From NCBI GenBank assembly GCA_031291445.1, contig JARLJA010000025.1, positions 1 through 61,300 of the forward strand: a stretch of DNA of 61,300 bases. The letters are read 5' to 3'. The notes beneath the pieces were generated by a model. The model made no database searches, was not told where the DNA came from, and saw only the letters and a list, made by a program, of their open reading frames with translations. The stretch is from Xanthobacteraceae bacterium. GTDB lineage: Bacteria; Pseudomonadota; Alphaproteobacteria; Rhizobiales; Xanthobacteraceae. Shown here one piece after another: positions 29,787-39,942 of the stretch (its first letter is position 1; each line of letters opens with the position of its first letter). The position numbers were made by a program, and so were the translations under genes.

Positions 29787-30279
29787 GGCCAATGTGATCG
29801 TTTCGGACGACTTCGTGCAGGTGGCGGACGACGCGCCGCTTCCCGACGGTGCGATCCTGATTTCCGCCACCCGACTTCTCGCCGATGCCGAGACCATTCT
29901 TCGACGCAACGGCAACACCGGCGTGGTCTGGCCGAACAACCGTAGCGTCGCGGAGCTGGTTCCGTATCTCGGCCGGCTTGCCGTGATCGCGCTGGTGTTC
30001 CCGACGTTCCGGGACGGACGTGCCTATACGCAGGCGCGGCTGTTGCGCGAGCGCTACGGCTTCGAGGGAGAGTTGCGGGCGACCGGTCAGGTGCTGCGCG
30101 ACCAGTTCGTGTTCATGCTGCGATCGGGCTTCGACGCGTTCGACGTCAAGAAGGACAGCGATGCCGAGGCCTTTTGCCAGGTGGCCCGGCGCTATTCGGT
30201 AGTGTATCAGCCGACCGGAGACGGACGCGCGACCGCGCATGATAGCCGCCGCGCCCTGCAGGACGAGGATGCGCGATGA
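29773..30279 (+). CDS. DUF934 domain protein
   Basis: 168 residues. Contains VWPNNRSVAELVPYLGRLAVIALVFPTFRDGRAYTQARLLRERYGFEGELRATGQVLRDQFVFMLRSGFDAF, which is the DUF934 pattern; this family is consistently linked to sulfite reductase and CysH. ATG 29773 lies inside the 3' end of the reductase gene and the stop overlaps the cysH start (ATGA), so the three are translationally coupled. Biochemical role unknown to me. Confidence 0.85.
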   Translation: MPLVKANVIVSDDFVQVADDAPLPDGAILISATRLLADAETILRRNGNTGVVWPNNRSVAELVPYLGRLAVIALVFPTFRDGRAYTQARLLRERYGFEGELRATGQVLRDQFVFMLRSGFDAFDVKKDSDAEAFCQVARRYSVVYQPTGDGRATAHDSRRALQDEDAR

Positions 30280-30992
30280 CGGCGGCTGGCGCCATCGCCC
30301 AATCGGTCACTGCGACGGCGGACCTCAACGCCCGGCTGGACGGCGCCAGCCCGGTCGCCGTCATCGCGGCCGCCGCCGAACTGATCGGCCGTGACCGGCT
30401 CGCGGTGGTGTCGTCGTTCGGGACCGAATCCGCGGTGCTGCTCAAGTTCGTCGCCGACGTCGATCCCGCCATTCCCGTGATCTTTCTCGATACCGGCTGG
30501 CTGTTCGAGGAGACGCTCGCCTACCGCGACACCCTGGTCGGGCGGCTCGGGCTCCGCGACGTCCGCACGGTTCAGCCGCGGGCCGAGGACCTCGCGCGGC
30601 AGGATGCCGACCGCGCGCTGTGGTTTTCCGATCTCGACGCCTGCTGCCGGATCCGCAAGGTCGAACCGCTGGCGCGGGCGCTCGCGCCGTTCGACGCCTG
30701 GGTCAACGGCCGCAAGCGCTTTCAGGGCGGGTTGCGGGCCGCGATTCCGGTCGTCGAAGCCGATGGTGCGCGGCTCAAGTTCAATCCGCTCGCCGGCCTG
30801 TCGGCCGAGGACCTGCGGCTGACGTTCGACGCGGCCGGGCTGCCGCCGCATCCGCTCGCGGCGTCGGGCTTCGCCTCGGTCGGCTGCATGCCGTGCACGA
30901 GCCGCAGCGAGGCCGACGAGGAGGCCCGCGCCGGGCGCTGGCGCGGCCGCGCCAAGACCGAGTGCGGCATCCACACCGTGCCCACCGCGTAG
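30276..30992 (+). CDS. cysH: Phosphoadenylyl/adenylyl-sulfate reductase CysH
   Basis: 238 residues. Reduces activated sulfate to sulfite. PP-loop-like AVVSSFGTESAVLLKFVAD near residues 44-62 and FLDTGWLFEETLAYRD near 75-90. It keeps two Cys pairs, DACCRIRKVEPL near 124 and GCMPCTSR near 205, plus the catalytic ECGIH at the C-terminus. The two pairs indicate a [4Fe-4S] enzyme of the APS-reductase type. CysNC upstream can also make PAPS, so the real substrate (APS or PAPS) is not settled by sequence. Last gene of the operon. Confidence 0.92.
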   Translation: MTAAGAIAQSVTATADLNARLDGASPVAVIAAAAELIGRDRLAVVSSFGTESAVLLKFVADVDPAIPVIFLDTGWLFEETLAYRDTLVGRLGLRDVRTVQPRAEDLARQDADRALWFSDLDACCRIRKVEPLARALAPFDAWVNGRKRFQGGLRAAIPVVEADGARLKFNPLAGLSAEDLRLTFDAAGLPPHPLAASGFASVGCMPCTSRSEADEEARAGRWRGRAKTECGIHTVPTA

Positions 30993-31092
30993 AACTGGCT
31001 GCAGGACTGCGCCCGGCGTTCACCATTCAGCCACGGTTCCCGTGCAACAACGCCTTACGAATCGCGGTCGGGGATCGCGCGGGGGAACCAGG

Positions 31093-31638
31093 ATGTTGCG
31101 CGCGGCGCTGGCGGTCGTCATCTCGGCGGCGGTGTTTGGGATGGGCGGATGCACCGGCGACCGCGAGGTCGTGCAGGAGGAGCCGGCCTTCTACCAGAGC
31201 ATGGCGAATGGCGGCGCCAAGCTCGATGCCGCGACGGCCGCCTCGATGATTTCCGGCTATCGCCAGAACAACGGCCTCGGCGCGGTCGAAGTCGATCCGG
31301 TGCTGATGCGGGCCGCGGAAGCCCAGGCCCAGGCGATGGCGGCGCGCAACAAGATGGATCACGAGGTTGCCGGGACGCTGCCCAAGCGGTTGAAGGCCGC
31401 GGGCTATGATGCCCGCGCCGCGGTCGAGAACATCTCCGCCGGTTACCACACGCTGGCCGAGGCGTTTTCCGGCTGGCGCGATTCGCCGCCCCACCGCGCC
31501 AACATGCTCAACGCCAATGTCACAAAAATGGGCATCGCCGCCAGCTATGCTCCGAATACCAAGTACAAGGTGTTCTGGGCGCTCATTCTCGCGGCACCCG
31601 ATGGCGCCAAGGTCGCCGCCGAGACGCGGGCGCGGTAG
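31093..31638 (+). CDS. CAP (SCP/PR1-like) domain lipoprotein
   Basis: 181 residues from ATG 31093. The N-terminus RAALAVVISAAVFGMGGC looks like a lipoprotein signal, with Cys near residue 18 followed by TGDREV. The CAP domain spans about 45-170: MISGYRQNNGLGAVEVDPVLMRAAEAQAQAMAARNKMDHEV, then ENISAGYHTLAEAFSGWRDSPPHRANMLNANVTKMGIAA with the family GW..SPPHRANML motif. Bacterial CAP proteins of this kind are surface or periplasmic, and their activity is mostly unknown. Upstream in-frame ATG 31042 lacks a good signal peptide. Confidence 0.85.
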   Translation: MLRAALAVVISAAVFGMGGCTGDREVVQEEPAFYQSMANGGAKLDAATAASMISGYRQNNGLGAVEVDPVLMRAAEAQAQAMAARNKMDHEVAGTLPKRLKAAGYDARAAVENISAGYHTLAEAFSGWRDSPPHRANMLNANVTKMGIAASYAPNTKYKVFWALILAAPDGAKVAAETRAR

Positions 31639-31791
31639 CGCCGGGGGGCACGTCCGGTTCCATGGGCATGAAACAGCTATCCCTGCCTCAAATGTGAAGT
31701 CGGTTTCATTGGCGAAGCGATTGACGGGTCCGACCACAGGCTGCACCTTCCTTTCTTTGTTATTTCCAGAGATGGTTTCAGCGTCCATTCC

Positions 31792-32970
31792 ATGACATCG
31801 CCCCCCCCATCGTCGTTCGCCGCATCGTCATCATCGTCGTCGGCGATTCCCGCCGAGGCCATGCGTGTCCTGGTGCTGCAGGGTGGCGGCGCGCTGGGCT
31901 CGTACCAGGCGGGCGCGTTTCAGGCGCTGCGCCGGCATGATTTCGAACCGGCCTGGGTGGCGGGCATTTCGATCGGCGCCATCAATGCGGCGATCATCGC
32001 CGGCAACCGCCCGGAGCGGCGGGTGGCGCGGCTGCGCAAGTTCTGGGATCTGGTGTCGGCGCCGGTGCCGTGGCACCCGCCGGTCCATAACGACAACGCC
32101 CGCATCGCCTTCAACGAGACCAGTGCGGCGCTGATCGCCACCTTCGGCGTTCCCGGCTTTTTCATGCCGCGGTTCCCGCCGGCGCCGCTGTGGCCGCCGG
32201 GGAGCACGCAGTCGCTGAGCTATTATGATACGTCGCCGCTGAAGGCCACGCTCCACGACCTCGTCGACTTCGATCTGATCAATTCGCGGCAGATTCGCCT
32301 GAGCGTCGGCGCGGTCAACGTCAAGACCGGCAACTTCGTCTATTTCGACAACATGAAGCAGGAGATCCGCCCCGAGCACATCATGGCATCGGGCGCGCTG
32401 CCGCCGGGTTTCCCCGCGGTCGAGATCGACGGCGAGTTCTACTGGGACGGCGGCGTCGCCTCCAACACGCCGCTCGACTACGTGCTGACGGACGACATCC
32501 GGGACGACCTGCTGATCTTCCAGGTCGATCTGTTCAGTGCGCGCGGTGTGCTGCCCACGACGCTGCTCGAGGCCGCCGAGCGCGAGAAGGACATCCGCTT
32601 CTCGAGCCGCACCCGTCTCAACACCGACATGAACAAGAGGATCCACAACACCCGCAAGGCGCTCCGCAACCTGCTCGCCAAGCTGCCGCCGGACCTGCAG
32701 GAGGATCCCAACGTCGTCGAGCTGTGCCGGGCCGCCAAGGAGAACACGGTCACGGTCGTGCACCTGATCTACAAGAGCAAGAATTTCGAGACCTCGTCGA
32801 AGGACTACGACTTCTCGCATCTGGCGATGCAGGAGCACTGGGCCGCCGGCGAGCACGACGTCGACCGGTCGATGGAGCACCCGGAATGGTTGCAGCGGCC
32901 GCAGAACGGCGAAACCATGGTCACCTACGATCTCACCGGCGAGTATCCCGCGGCGCCGGCCAAACCATAA
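31792..32970 (+). CDS. Patatin-like phospholipase
   Basis: 392 residues. Ser-rich N-terminal linker (about 1-24), then the patatin domain: oxyanion loop LVLQGGGALGSYQAGAF near residues 26-42, nucleophile Ser in GISIGAINAAIIAGN near 60, and the catalytic Asp region YWDGGVASNTPLDYVL near 220. The C-terminal ~130 residues (NKRIHNTRKALRNLLAKLP, TVVHLIYKSKNFETSSKDYDFS) match the DUF3734 region usually attached to this type. No signal peptide, so cytoplasmic. Only ten bases separate it from a 3-hydroxybutyrate dehydrogenase gene, pointing to a shared pathway. Confidence 0.93.
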   Translation: MTSPPPSSFAASSSSSSAIPAEAMRVLVLQGGGALGSYQAGAFQALRRHDFEPAWVAGISIGAINAAIIAGNRPERRVARLRKFWDLVSAPVPWHPPVHNDNARIAFNETSAALIATFGVPGFFMPRFPPAPLWPPGSTQSLSYYDTSPLKATLHDLVDFDLINSRQIRLSVGAVNVKTGNFVYFDNMKQEIRPEHIMASGALPPGFPAVEIDGEFYWDGGVASNTPLDYVLTDDIRDDLLIFQVDLFSARGVLPTTLLEAAEREKDIRFSSRTRLNTDMNKRIHNTRKALRNLLAKLPPDLQEDPNVVELCRAAKENTVTVVHLIYKSKNFETSSKDYDFSHLAMQEHWAAGEHDVDRSMEHPEWLQRPQNGETMVTYDLTGEYPAAPAKP

Positions 32971-32980
32971 GGAGCAAGCG

Positions 32981-33769
32981 ATGGCGGACTTGAAGGGCAA
33001 GACGGCGGCGGTCACCGGATCGACCAGCGGCATCGGGCTGGCGATCGCGCGCGCGATGGCCAAGGCCGGCGCCAACATCGTCATCAACGGCATGGGCGCG
33101 CCGGCCGACATCGAGAAGGAGCGCTCGGCGATCGAGACCGACTTCGGCGTCAAATGCGTTCACTCGCCCGCCGACATGACCAAGGCCGCGGAGATCGCCG
33201 AGTTCGTGGCGCTGGGCGAGAAGACCTTCGGGTCGGTCGACGTCCTGGTCAACAACGCCGGCATCCAGTTCGTCTCGCCGATCGAGGAGTTCCCGATCGA
33301 GAAGTGGGACGCGATCATCGCGATCAACCTCTCGGCCGCCTTCCACGCCATTCGCGCCGCCGTGCCGGGCATGAAGAGGCGGCAGTGGGGCCGCATCATC
33401 AACACCGCCTCGGCGCATTCGCTGGTGGCGTCGCCGTTCAAGTCGGCCTACGTGTCGGCCAAGCACGGCATCGCCGGGCTCACCAAGACCGTGGCGCTGG
33501 AGCTCGCGACCTTCAAGATCACCTGCAACTGCATCAGCCCCGGCTACGTCTGGACCCCGCTGGTGGAACGCCAGATCCCCGACACCATGAAGGCGCGCAA
33601 CATGACCAAGGAGCAGGTCATCAACGACGTGCTGCTCGACGCCCAGCCGACCAAGGAGTTCGTCACCGTCGACCAGGTCGCTTCGCTGGCTCTCTATCTG
33701 TGCGGCGACGAGGCCAGCCAGATCACCGGCAGCAACCTGTCGATCGACGGCGGCTGGACCGCCGAATAA
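32981..33769 (+). CDS. bdhA: 3-hydroxybutyrate dehydrogenase
   Basis: 262 residues, short-chain dehydrogenase. NAD-binding GSTSGIGLAIARAMA near residues 14-28, NNAGIQFVSPIEEFP near 90-104, and catalytic Ser/Tyr/Lys in NTASAHSLVASPFKSAYVSAKHG (near 139-161). Family-specific stretches for 3-hydroxybutyrate dehydrogenase are CNCISPGYVWTPLVERQIPD and QPTKEFVTVDQVASLALYLCGDEASQITGSNLSIDGGWTA. It interconverts 3-hydroxybutyrate and acetoacetate, typically in polyhydroxybutyrate turnover. GGAGCAAGCG precedes the ATG. Confidence 0.93.
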   Translation: MADLKGKTAAVTGSTSGIGLAIARAMAKAGANIVINGMGAPADIEKERSAIETDFGVKCVHSPADMTKAAEIAEFVALGEKTFGSVDVLVNNAGIQFVSPIEEFPIEKWDAIIAINLSAAFHAIRAAVPGMKRRQWGRIINTASAHSLVASPFKSAYVSAKHGIAGLTKTVALELATFKITCNCISPGYVWTPLVERQIPDTMKARNMTKEQVINDVLLDAQPTKEFVTVDQVASLALYLCGDEASQITGSNLSIDGGWTAE

Positions 33770-33799
33770 GCCACGCTCACCGGTCGTTCGAAACCTGAT

Positions 33800-33836
33800 G
33801 GAGCCCCGATCCTGATCGAATCAGGTTCGGGGCTCC
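33800..33836. terminator. Long hairpin terminator after bdhA
   Basis: GGAGCCCCGA, T, CCTGAT, loop CGA, ATCAGG, T, TCGGGGCTCC: a 16-bp stem with one mismatch. It lies between the convergent bdhA and amidase genes and can serve both. U-tract weak. Confidence 0.8.
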
Positions 33837-33950
33837 CTCGTCATGTCGAATGGGTTTTCCCGAGTTGGTGGCGGCATGCCGTTCGAAGACCATGAGGATC
33901 GAACAGGTGGGGGTCTCGCGGAAGGCGAGGGCGGGAGCCGCCTTGTCTTG

Positions 33951-34994
33951 TCATTTTGACAAGAACTTGAACGGCTCGCTCTCCACGAACTTGCCGGAGA
34001 CCTCGCCGGAATAGATCGGGCGGCCGCCGAGGTCGAGGCGGCTCGGCTTCGAACCGGCGGAGAGCTTCAGTTTGTCGATGTCGACCCAGAAGATCGACGG
34101 ATTGTAGGCGGACTCGAAGTAGTAGCGCTTGGCGCCGATATCGGAGACCGACCGCCAGATCGTGGCGGCGATGTTCGGCTTGTCGGGATCGGCGAGGCCG
34201 AGCGGCACCGATATGCTCCTGATCAGCGAGAAGGCGGTGGCGAGGGCGAGGCGCTCGTCCTTCTCCTTCGGCGCGGCGTTGAGGCTCCAGCTGATGCGCA
34301 CAAAGCGGTCGGAGGAGTTGATCGTGCCCGGCAGGAAGGAGAAGCCGCTGATCCCCTTCCAGTAGGCCGAGATCGCCAACTGCTGGTCGAAGGTCGGCGA
34401 GTTGGTCATCACGGTATATTTCGGGTCGTGGTGGATGACGAGCTTGCCGTTCAGATATTCGAAGATGGCGCTGTCGCCGGTGGCGTCGGCCAGCGAGAGG
34501 TGTCCGCCCGCCGCGCTGCCGTCGGGAAGTGTCGGGGCGACGATGGCGAAGGGCTCCTTGGAGAGGGCGTCGACGGCCTCGGCGACCGTGGCGAAGTTGT
34601 CGAGCGCGTATTGCGTCCATGCGCCGATCGAGATCAGCGGTTTGCCCGAGGCCTTGGCGTCGCCGTAGTCGGTTTCGACCAGATAGAGCGTGTTGGCCAC
34701 GAGGCCCGCATCGTTCATGCCTTCGACGGTCGCGATGTTGTAGAAGGATGCGATCACCGAGCCGTGCTTCGACGTCCACGTGATGGAGCCGTCCCCGAGG
34801 CCGCCGTCGCGCTTCATTCCTTGCGGGAACGCCCACAGATCGGTTTTCGGGTCTTCCGCCCAGTCCATCGAGCGGCCGACGATGAAGCTGTCGGTCCCGG
34901 TCTTGTAGATGAAGCGGGTGCACGCATCGGTCTCGAAGCTCGTGAGCGTGATCGCAGCGCAGGCGATCATGCCGAGATAGCGAATAGTCTTCAC
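33951..34994 (-). CDS. Choloylglycine hydrolase/penicillin V acylase-like Ntn hydrolase
   Basis: 347 residues from GTG 34994, with AAGGAGAA upstream. A signal peptide (about 1-24, MIACAAITLTSF) ends just before DACTRFIYKTG; the Cys after processing would be the N-terminal nucleophile. Further family residues are GRSMDWAED (Arg/Asp), GMNDAGLVANTLYL, and the Asn/Arg regions TNSPTFDQQLA and RISWSLNA. Family members hydrolyse linear amide bonds, such as bile salts, penicillin V and N-acyl-homoserine lactones. The substrate here is unknown; export to the periplasm argues for an environmental amide. Confidence 0.88.
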   Translation of the reverse strand: MKTIRYLGMIACAAITLTSFETDACTRFIYKTGTDSFIVGRSMDWAEDPKTDLWAFPQGMKRDGGLGDGSITWTSKHGSVIASFYNIATVEGMNDAGLVANTLYLVETDYGDAKASGKPLISIGAWTQYALDNFATVAEAVDALSKEPFAIVAPTLPDGSAAGGHLSLADATGDSAIFEYLNGKLVIHHDPKYTVMTNSPTFDQQLAISAYWKGISGFSFLPGTINSSDRFVRISWSLNAAPKEKDERLALATAFSLIRSISVPLGLADPDKPNIAATIWRSVSDIGAKRYYFESAYNPSIFWVDIDKLKLSAGSKPSRLDLGGRPIYSGEVSGKFVESEPFKFLSK

Positions 34995-35094
34995 AGGACG
35001 GTTCTCCTTGAGGGACGGTCAGGACGTGGTCGGGGCTCCGTCGTCGCCCCACAAGCCGCGAAGCTCGCGCCGTCGCCGGCGGCGCGCATCCCAA

Positions 35095-36492
<1,398 letters not shown>

Positions 36493-36600
36493 CGCTCACC
36501 GGAGACCTATCAACCGTCCGTTAAGATTTGGTTGGGCGCGACGCCCCACCACCGCCCGGACCGCGGCGAGCGTCGTTCGATCGCCCGGCGCGGCGGCGCG

Positions 36601-38295
36601 TCAGCCCGCGGCCGCCGCGGGCGGCTTTTCGTCACGCAGCTCGCGCCGCAGGATCTTGCCAACATTGGTCTTCGGCAGCTCGGACCTGAACTCGATCTGC
36701 CTCGGCACCTTGTAGTTGGTCAGCTGGGTGTGGGCGAAGGCGATGATGTCCTGCGCGGTGACGGCCGGGTCCTTGCGCACCACGAAGGCTTTCACGGCTT
36801 CGGTCGATTTCGGGTCGGGAACGCCGACCACGGCGCATTCCAGCACGCCCGGGTGGCTGGCGAGCACTTCCTCGACCTCGTTGGGATAGACGTTGAATCC
36901 CGAAACCAGGATCATGTCCTTCTTGCGGTCGACGATCTTGAAGTAGCCCTCGTCGGTCATCACGCCGATGTCGCCGGTGCGGAAGTAGCCATCGGCGGTC
37001 ATCACCTTGGCGGTCTCCTCGGGCCTGTTCCAGTAGCCGACCATGACCTGGGGGCCCTTGGCGCAGATCTCGCCCGCGGTCCCGAGCGGAAGATCGTTGC
37101 CGTTGTCGTCGCGGATCGCGAGATAGGTCGAGGGCACCGGCAGGCCGATCGAGCCGTTGAAGCTGTCGGTGTCGGCCGGATTGCAGGTCAGGGTCGGCGA
37201 GGTCTCAGAGAGGCCGTAGCCTTCCGACAGCGCGCAGCCCGTGGTCTTCAGCCAGCTTTCCGCGACCGGCCGCTGCACCGCCATGCCGCCGCCGAAGCAG
37301 GTCTTGAGCTTGGAGAAATCCAGCGTCTTGAATTCCGGATGCTGCAGCAGCCCGTTGTACAGCGTGTTCACCGCCGGGAAGCTGTTGACCTGGTATTTCT
37401 TGAGCTCCTTGATGAAGCCGCCGATGTCGCGCGGGTTCGGAATCAGGAGATTGACGCCGCCGGCGCGCACCGCCAGCAGGTAGCACGCGGTGAGCGCGAA
37501 GATGTGATAGAGCGGCAGCGCGCAGACCACGAGCAACTGGTCGACGATCGGCGGCTTGCGCAGCGCCGGCTGCAGCCAGGCGTCGTTCTGCAGCACGTTG
37601 GCGAGGATGTTGCGGTGGAGCAGCGTCGCGCCCTTGGACACGCCGGTGGTGCCGCCGGTATATTGCAGGAAGGCGACGTCGTCGGGGCCGATCTCGGGCT
37701 TGGTGAAGTGCAGGCGCCGGCCGTGGGCCAGCGCGTCGTTGAACGCCACCGCCTGGGGCAACGAGAATGCCGGCACCATCTTGCGGACCCGCCGCACCAC
37801 GAAGTTGACGACGTGGCCCTTGAAGCCGAGCAGGTCGCCCATGGTGGCGACCACGACGTGCCTGACCGTGGTGCGGGCGATCACCTTCTCCAGCGTGGTG
37901 GCGAAGTTCTCCAGGATCACGATCGCCTCCGCGCCGGAATCCTTGAGCTGGTGCTCGAGCTCGCGCGGCGTGTACAGCGGATTGACGTTGACCACCGCGT
38001 AGCCCGCCCGCAGGATCGCGGCGCTGGTGACCGGATATTGCAGGACGTTCGGCATCATCACGGCGACCCGCGCACCCTTGCGCAGGCCCTTGTTCTGGAG
38101 ATAGGCCGCCAGCGCGGTCGCCATCTCGTCGAGCTCGCCGTAGGTGATGGCCTTGTCCATGCAGATGAAGGCCTTGCGATCGCGGTATTTGGTGAAGCTC
38201 TCCTCGAGCAGCGCGACCAGCGAGGAATATTGGCCGGGATCGATGTCGGCGGGCACGCCGGCGGGATAGTTCTTCAGCCAGATCCGATCCACCAT
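36601..38295 (-). CDS. fadD: Long-chain fatty acid-CoA ligase
   Basis: 564 residues, full length for FadD. Activates fatty acids as acyl-CoA through an acyl-adenylate. Motifs are P-loop YTGGTTGVSKGATLLH near residue 212, GYGLSETSPTLTCNP near 359 (A5), GYWNRPEETAKVMTADGYFRTGDIGVMTDEGYFKIVDRKKDMILVSGFNVYPNEVEEV near 420-478 (A7-A8), and C-terminal Lys in LPKTNVGKILRRELRDE. ATG 38295 follows AGGGAGAAAC. Single gene with a hairpin upstream. Confidence 0.94.
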   Translation of the reverse strand: MVDRIWLKNYPAGVPADIDPGQYSSLVALLEESFTKYRDRKAFICMDKAITYGELDEMATALAAYLQNKGLRKGARVAVMMPNVLQYPVTSAAILRAGYAVVNVNPLYTPRELEHQLKDSGAEAIVILENFATTLEKVIARTTVRHVVVATMGDLLGFKGHVVNFVVRRVRKMVPAFSLPQAVAFNDALAHGRRLHFTKPEIGPDDVAFLQYTGGTTGVSKGATLLHRNILANVLQNDAWLQPALRKPPIVDQLLVVCALPLYHIFALTACYLLAVRAGGVNLLIPNPRDIGGFIKELKKYQVNSFPAVNTLYNGLLQHPEFKTLDFSKLKTCFGGGMAVQRPVAESWLKTTGCALSEGYGLSETSPTLTCNPADTDSFNGSIGLPVPSTYLAIRDDNGNDLPLGTAGEICAKGPQVMVGYWNRPEETAKVMTADGYFRTGDIGVMTDEGYFKIVDRKKDMILVSGFNVYPNEVEEVLASHPGVLECAVVGVPDPKSTEAVKAFVVRKDPAVTAQDIIAFAHTQLTNYKVPRQIEFRSELPKTNVGKILRRELRDEKPPAAAAG

Positions 38296-38317
38296 GTTTC
38301 TCCCTCGATAGTTTCTG

Positions 38318-38340
38318 CGGCCCGCCGCTGGCGCGGGCCG
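38318..38340 (-). terminator. Hairpin between the carboxypeptidase and fadD
   Basis: CGGCCCG (38318-38324) pairs with CGGGCCG (38334-38340). It lies after the minus-strand carboxypeptidase stop and just upstream of fadD, so it may end the former. Short stem, no clear U-run. Confidence 0.4.
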
Positions 38341-38418
38341 TTGTCGTGACGTCAGGCGGGGGAGTATTGGAGGAACCGTCGCCGGCTTGCAAGCCGACCC
38401 GGGCCGGTGCGCCGGGGG

Positions 38419-39942
38419 TCAGCTCTTGCCGGCGCCGTCCGGCTTGGGTGCGGCGGCCGGCTTGGCCTCGCCGGAATTGTCCTTTTTCGCGCTCTTCTGC
38501 GAACCGCCGGACTTGGGGGCGGACTTGGGGTCTGACTTGGGGTCTGACTTGGCGTCTGACTTGGGGTCTGACTTGGCATCAGGCTTGGCGCCAGCGGTGG
38601 TCGCCGGCTTGGCGGACCTGGTCTTCGCTGAATCGGCCTTTGAATCGCCCTTTGAATCGCCCTTGGGCTTGCCGGCGGCGGCCGGTTTGGCCGCCGCGTC
38701 CGTCGCGCCGTCGGTGGCGGCGGTCGTCGCGGTTTCGGTGGCGGGTTTGGCTCTGGCGGCGCGCCCCTTGCGGCCCTTGGCCTTCGGGGTCTGGCTCTCG
38801 GCTTCGGCCGCGTTGGCGGCGATCAGCGCCGCGCCGGTCTTCTTCGGTCCGGTATAGACGATGACGGGCTCGGCCAAGCTCGCCGGCGCGGCGAGCAGCT
38901 CGGCGGGCTTCACCTGCCCGGGCTGCACCCCGGCGAACAGCGACAGGCTGTTCTCGCTGCCGGCGGTGACCGCGTTGTCGTCGTCGGATTCAGGTGCTTG
39001 CTGCCGCTTGCGATGGGGGCCGCACATGTCGTCGCGCAGGTTCGGCGGCTCGGCGGCGACCGGGGCGAGCTGGTCGACGGTGCCCAGCGACGGCGTCAGC
39101 CACGCCAGGCCGCCGCCGGAGAAGCCGCGTTCGAGCAGCTGCACGGCCTTGTAGGCGCGCATGCTCGAGGACGGGGCGCCGAGCACCACGGCGATCAGGC
39201 GCTTGTTGTCGCGGGTGGCCGAGGCCACGAGGTTGAAGCCGGAGGCGCAGATGAAGCCGGTCTTCATGCCGTCGGCGCCCGGATAGCGCCCGATCAGGCT
39301 GTTGAAGTTGCGGGTGACGCGGCGGCCGAACTTGATCGCCGGAATGTGGACGAAATATTCGTATTCCGGCAGGTCGCGGATGATGGCGCGGGCGAGGATG
39401 GCGAGGTCGCGCGCCGAGGTGACGTGACCGTCGGCCGGCAGCCCGTTGGGATTGACATAGTGGGTCTGGGTCATACCGAGCCGGTCGGCGGTGCGGTTCA
39501 TCTCGTCGGCGAAGCCGTCGATCGAGCCGCCGAGGCCCTCTGCCAGCACCACCGCCATGTCGTTGGCGGACTTCACCATCATCATCTTCATCGCGTTGTC
39601 GATGGTGAGCTGGGTGCCGGGCTTGAAGCCCATCTTGGAGGGCGCCTGCGCCGCCGCCACCGGAGAGACCGAGACCAGCGTGTCGAGCGAGGCGCGCCCG
39701 TCCTTGACCGCCTTGAGCACCACATAGGCGGTCATCAGCTTGGTGACGGAGGCCGGATACCAGGGGTAGGTCGCGTTCTCGGCGTGCAGCACCTTGCCGC
39801 TGTCGGCCTCCACCACCAGCAGGGCCTCGGCCGCGGCGGGCCGCGACCACCCGACAAGGATGAGGGCCGCGGCGAGCAGCAGGGTTCGCCCCATGGGCCT
39901 CGCCGGCCATGAGGCCGTCACCGAACGCACTGAATGATCCAC
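38419..39942 (-). CDS. dacC: D-alanyl-D-alanine carboxypeptidase (PBP5/6-type) with repetitive C-terminal tail
   Basis: 507 residues. Signal peptide about 1-38 (RTLLLAAALILVGWSRPAAAEA). Penicillin-binding domain of family S11: SxxK in PASVTKLMTAY near residue 63, SxN in VKSANDMAV near 124, KTG in GMKTGFICASGF near 226. It trims the terminal D-Ala of peptidoglycan stem peptides in the periplasm. From about residue 390 the protein is Lys/Ala/Pro/Ser/Asp-rich with KSDP tetrapeptide repeats encoded by a 12-bp tandem repeat. No clear C-terminal membrane-anchoring helix is present; the basic tail may bind peptidoglycan (inference). Confidence 0.92.
   Translation of the reverse strand: MDHSVRSVTASWPARPMGRTLLLAAALILVGWSRPAAAEALLVVEADSGKVLHAENATYPWYPASVTKLMTAYVVLKAVKDGRASLDTLVSVSPVAAAQAPSKMGFKPGTQLTIDNAMKMMMVKSANDMAVVLAEGLGGSIDGFADEMNRTADRLGMTQTHYVNPNGLPADGHVTSARDLAILARAIIRDLPEYEYFVHIPAIKFGRRVTRNFNSLIGRYPGADGMKTGFICASGFNLVASATRDNKRLIAVVLGAPSSSMRAYKAVQLLERGFSGGGLAWLTPSLGTVDQLAPVAAEPPNLRDDMCGPHRKRQQAPESDDDNAVTAGSENSLSLFAGVQPGQVKPAELLAAPASLAEPVIVYTGPKKTGAALIAANAAEAESQTPKAKGRKGRAARAKPATETATTAATDGATDAAAKPAAAGKPKGDSKGDSKADSAKTRSAKPATTAGAKPDAKSDPKSDAKSDPKSDPKSAPKSGGSQKSAKKDNSGEAKPAAAPKPDGAGKS
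38510..38593. repeat. 12-bp tandem repeat inside the carboxypeptidase gene
   Basis: Seven consecutive 12-base units related to GACTTGGGGTCT on the plus strand; four central units are identical or differ by one base. On the coding strand each unit gives Lys-Ser-Asp-Pro/Ala. Being a multiple of three, gain or loss of a unit keeps the frame. Confidence 0.85.

Noticed and set aside
38510-38711. Possible CRISPR-like array
   Set aside because: The repeats are contiguous 12-mers within a coding sequence with no unique spacers, and no cas genes are present anywhere in the window.
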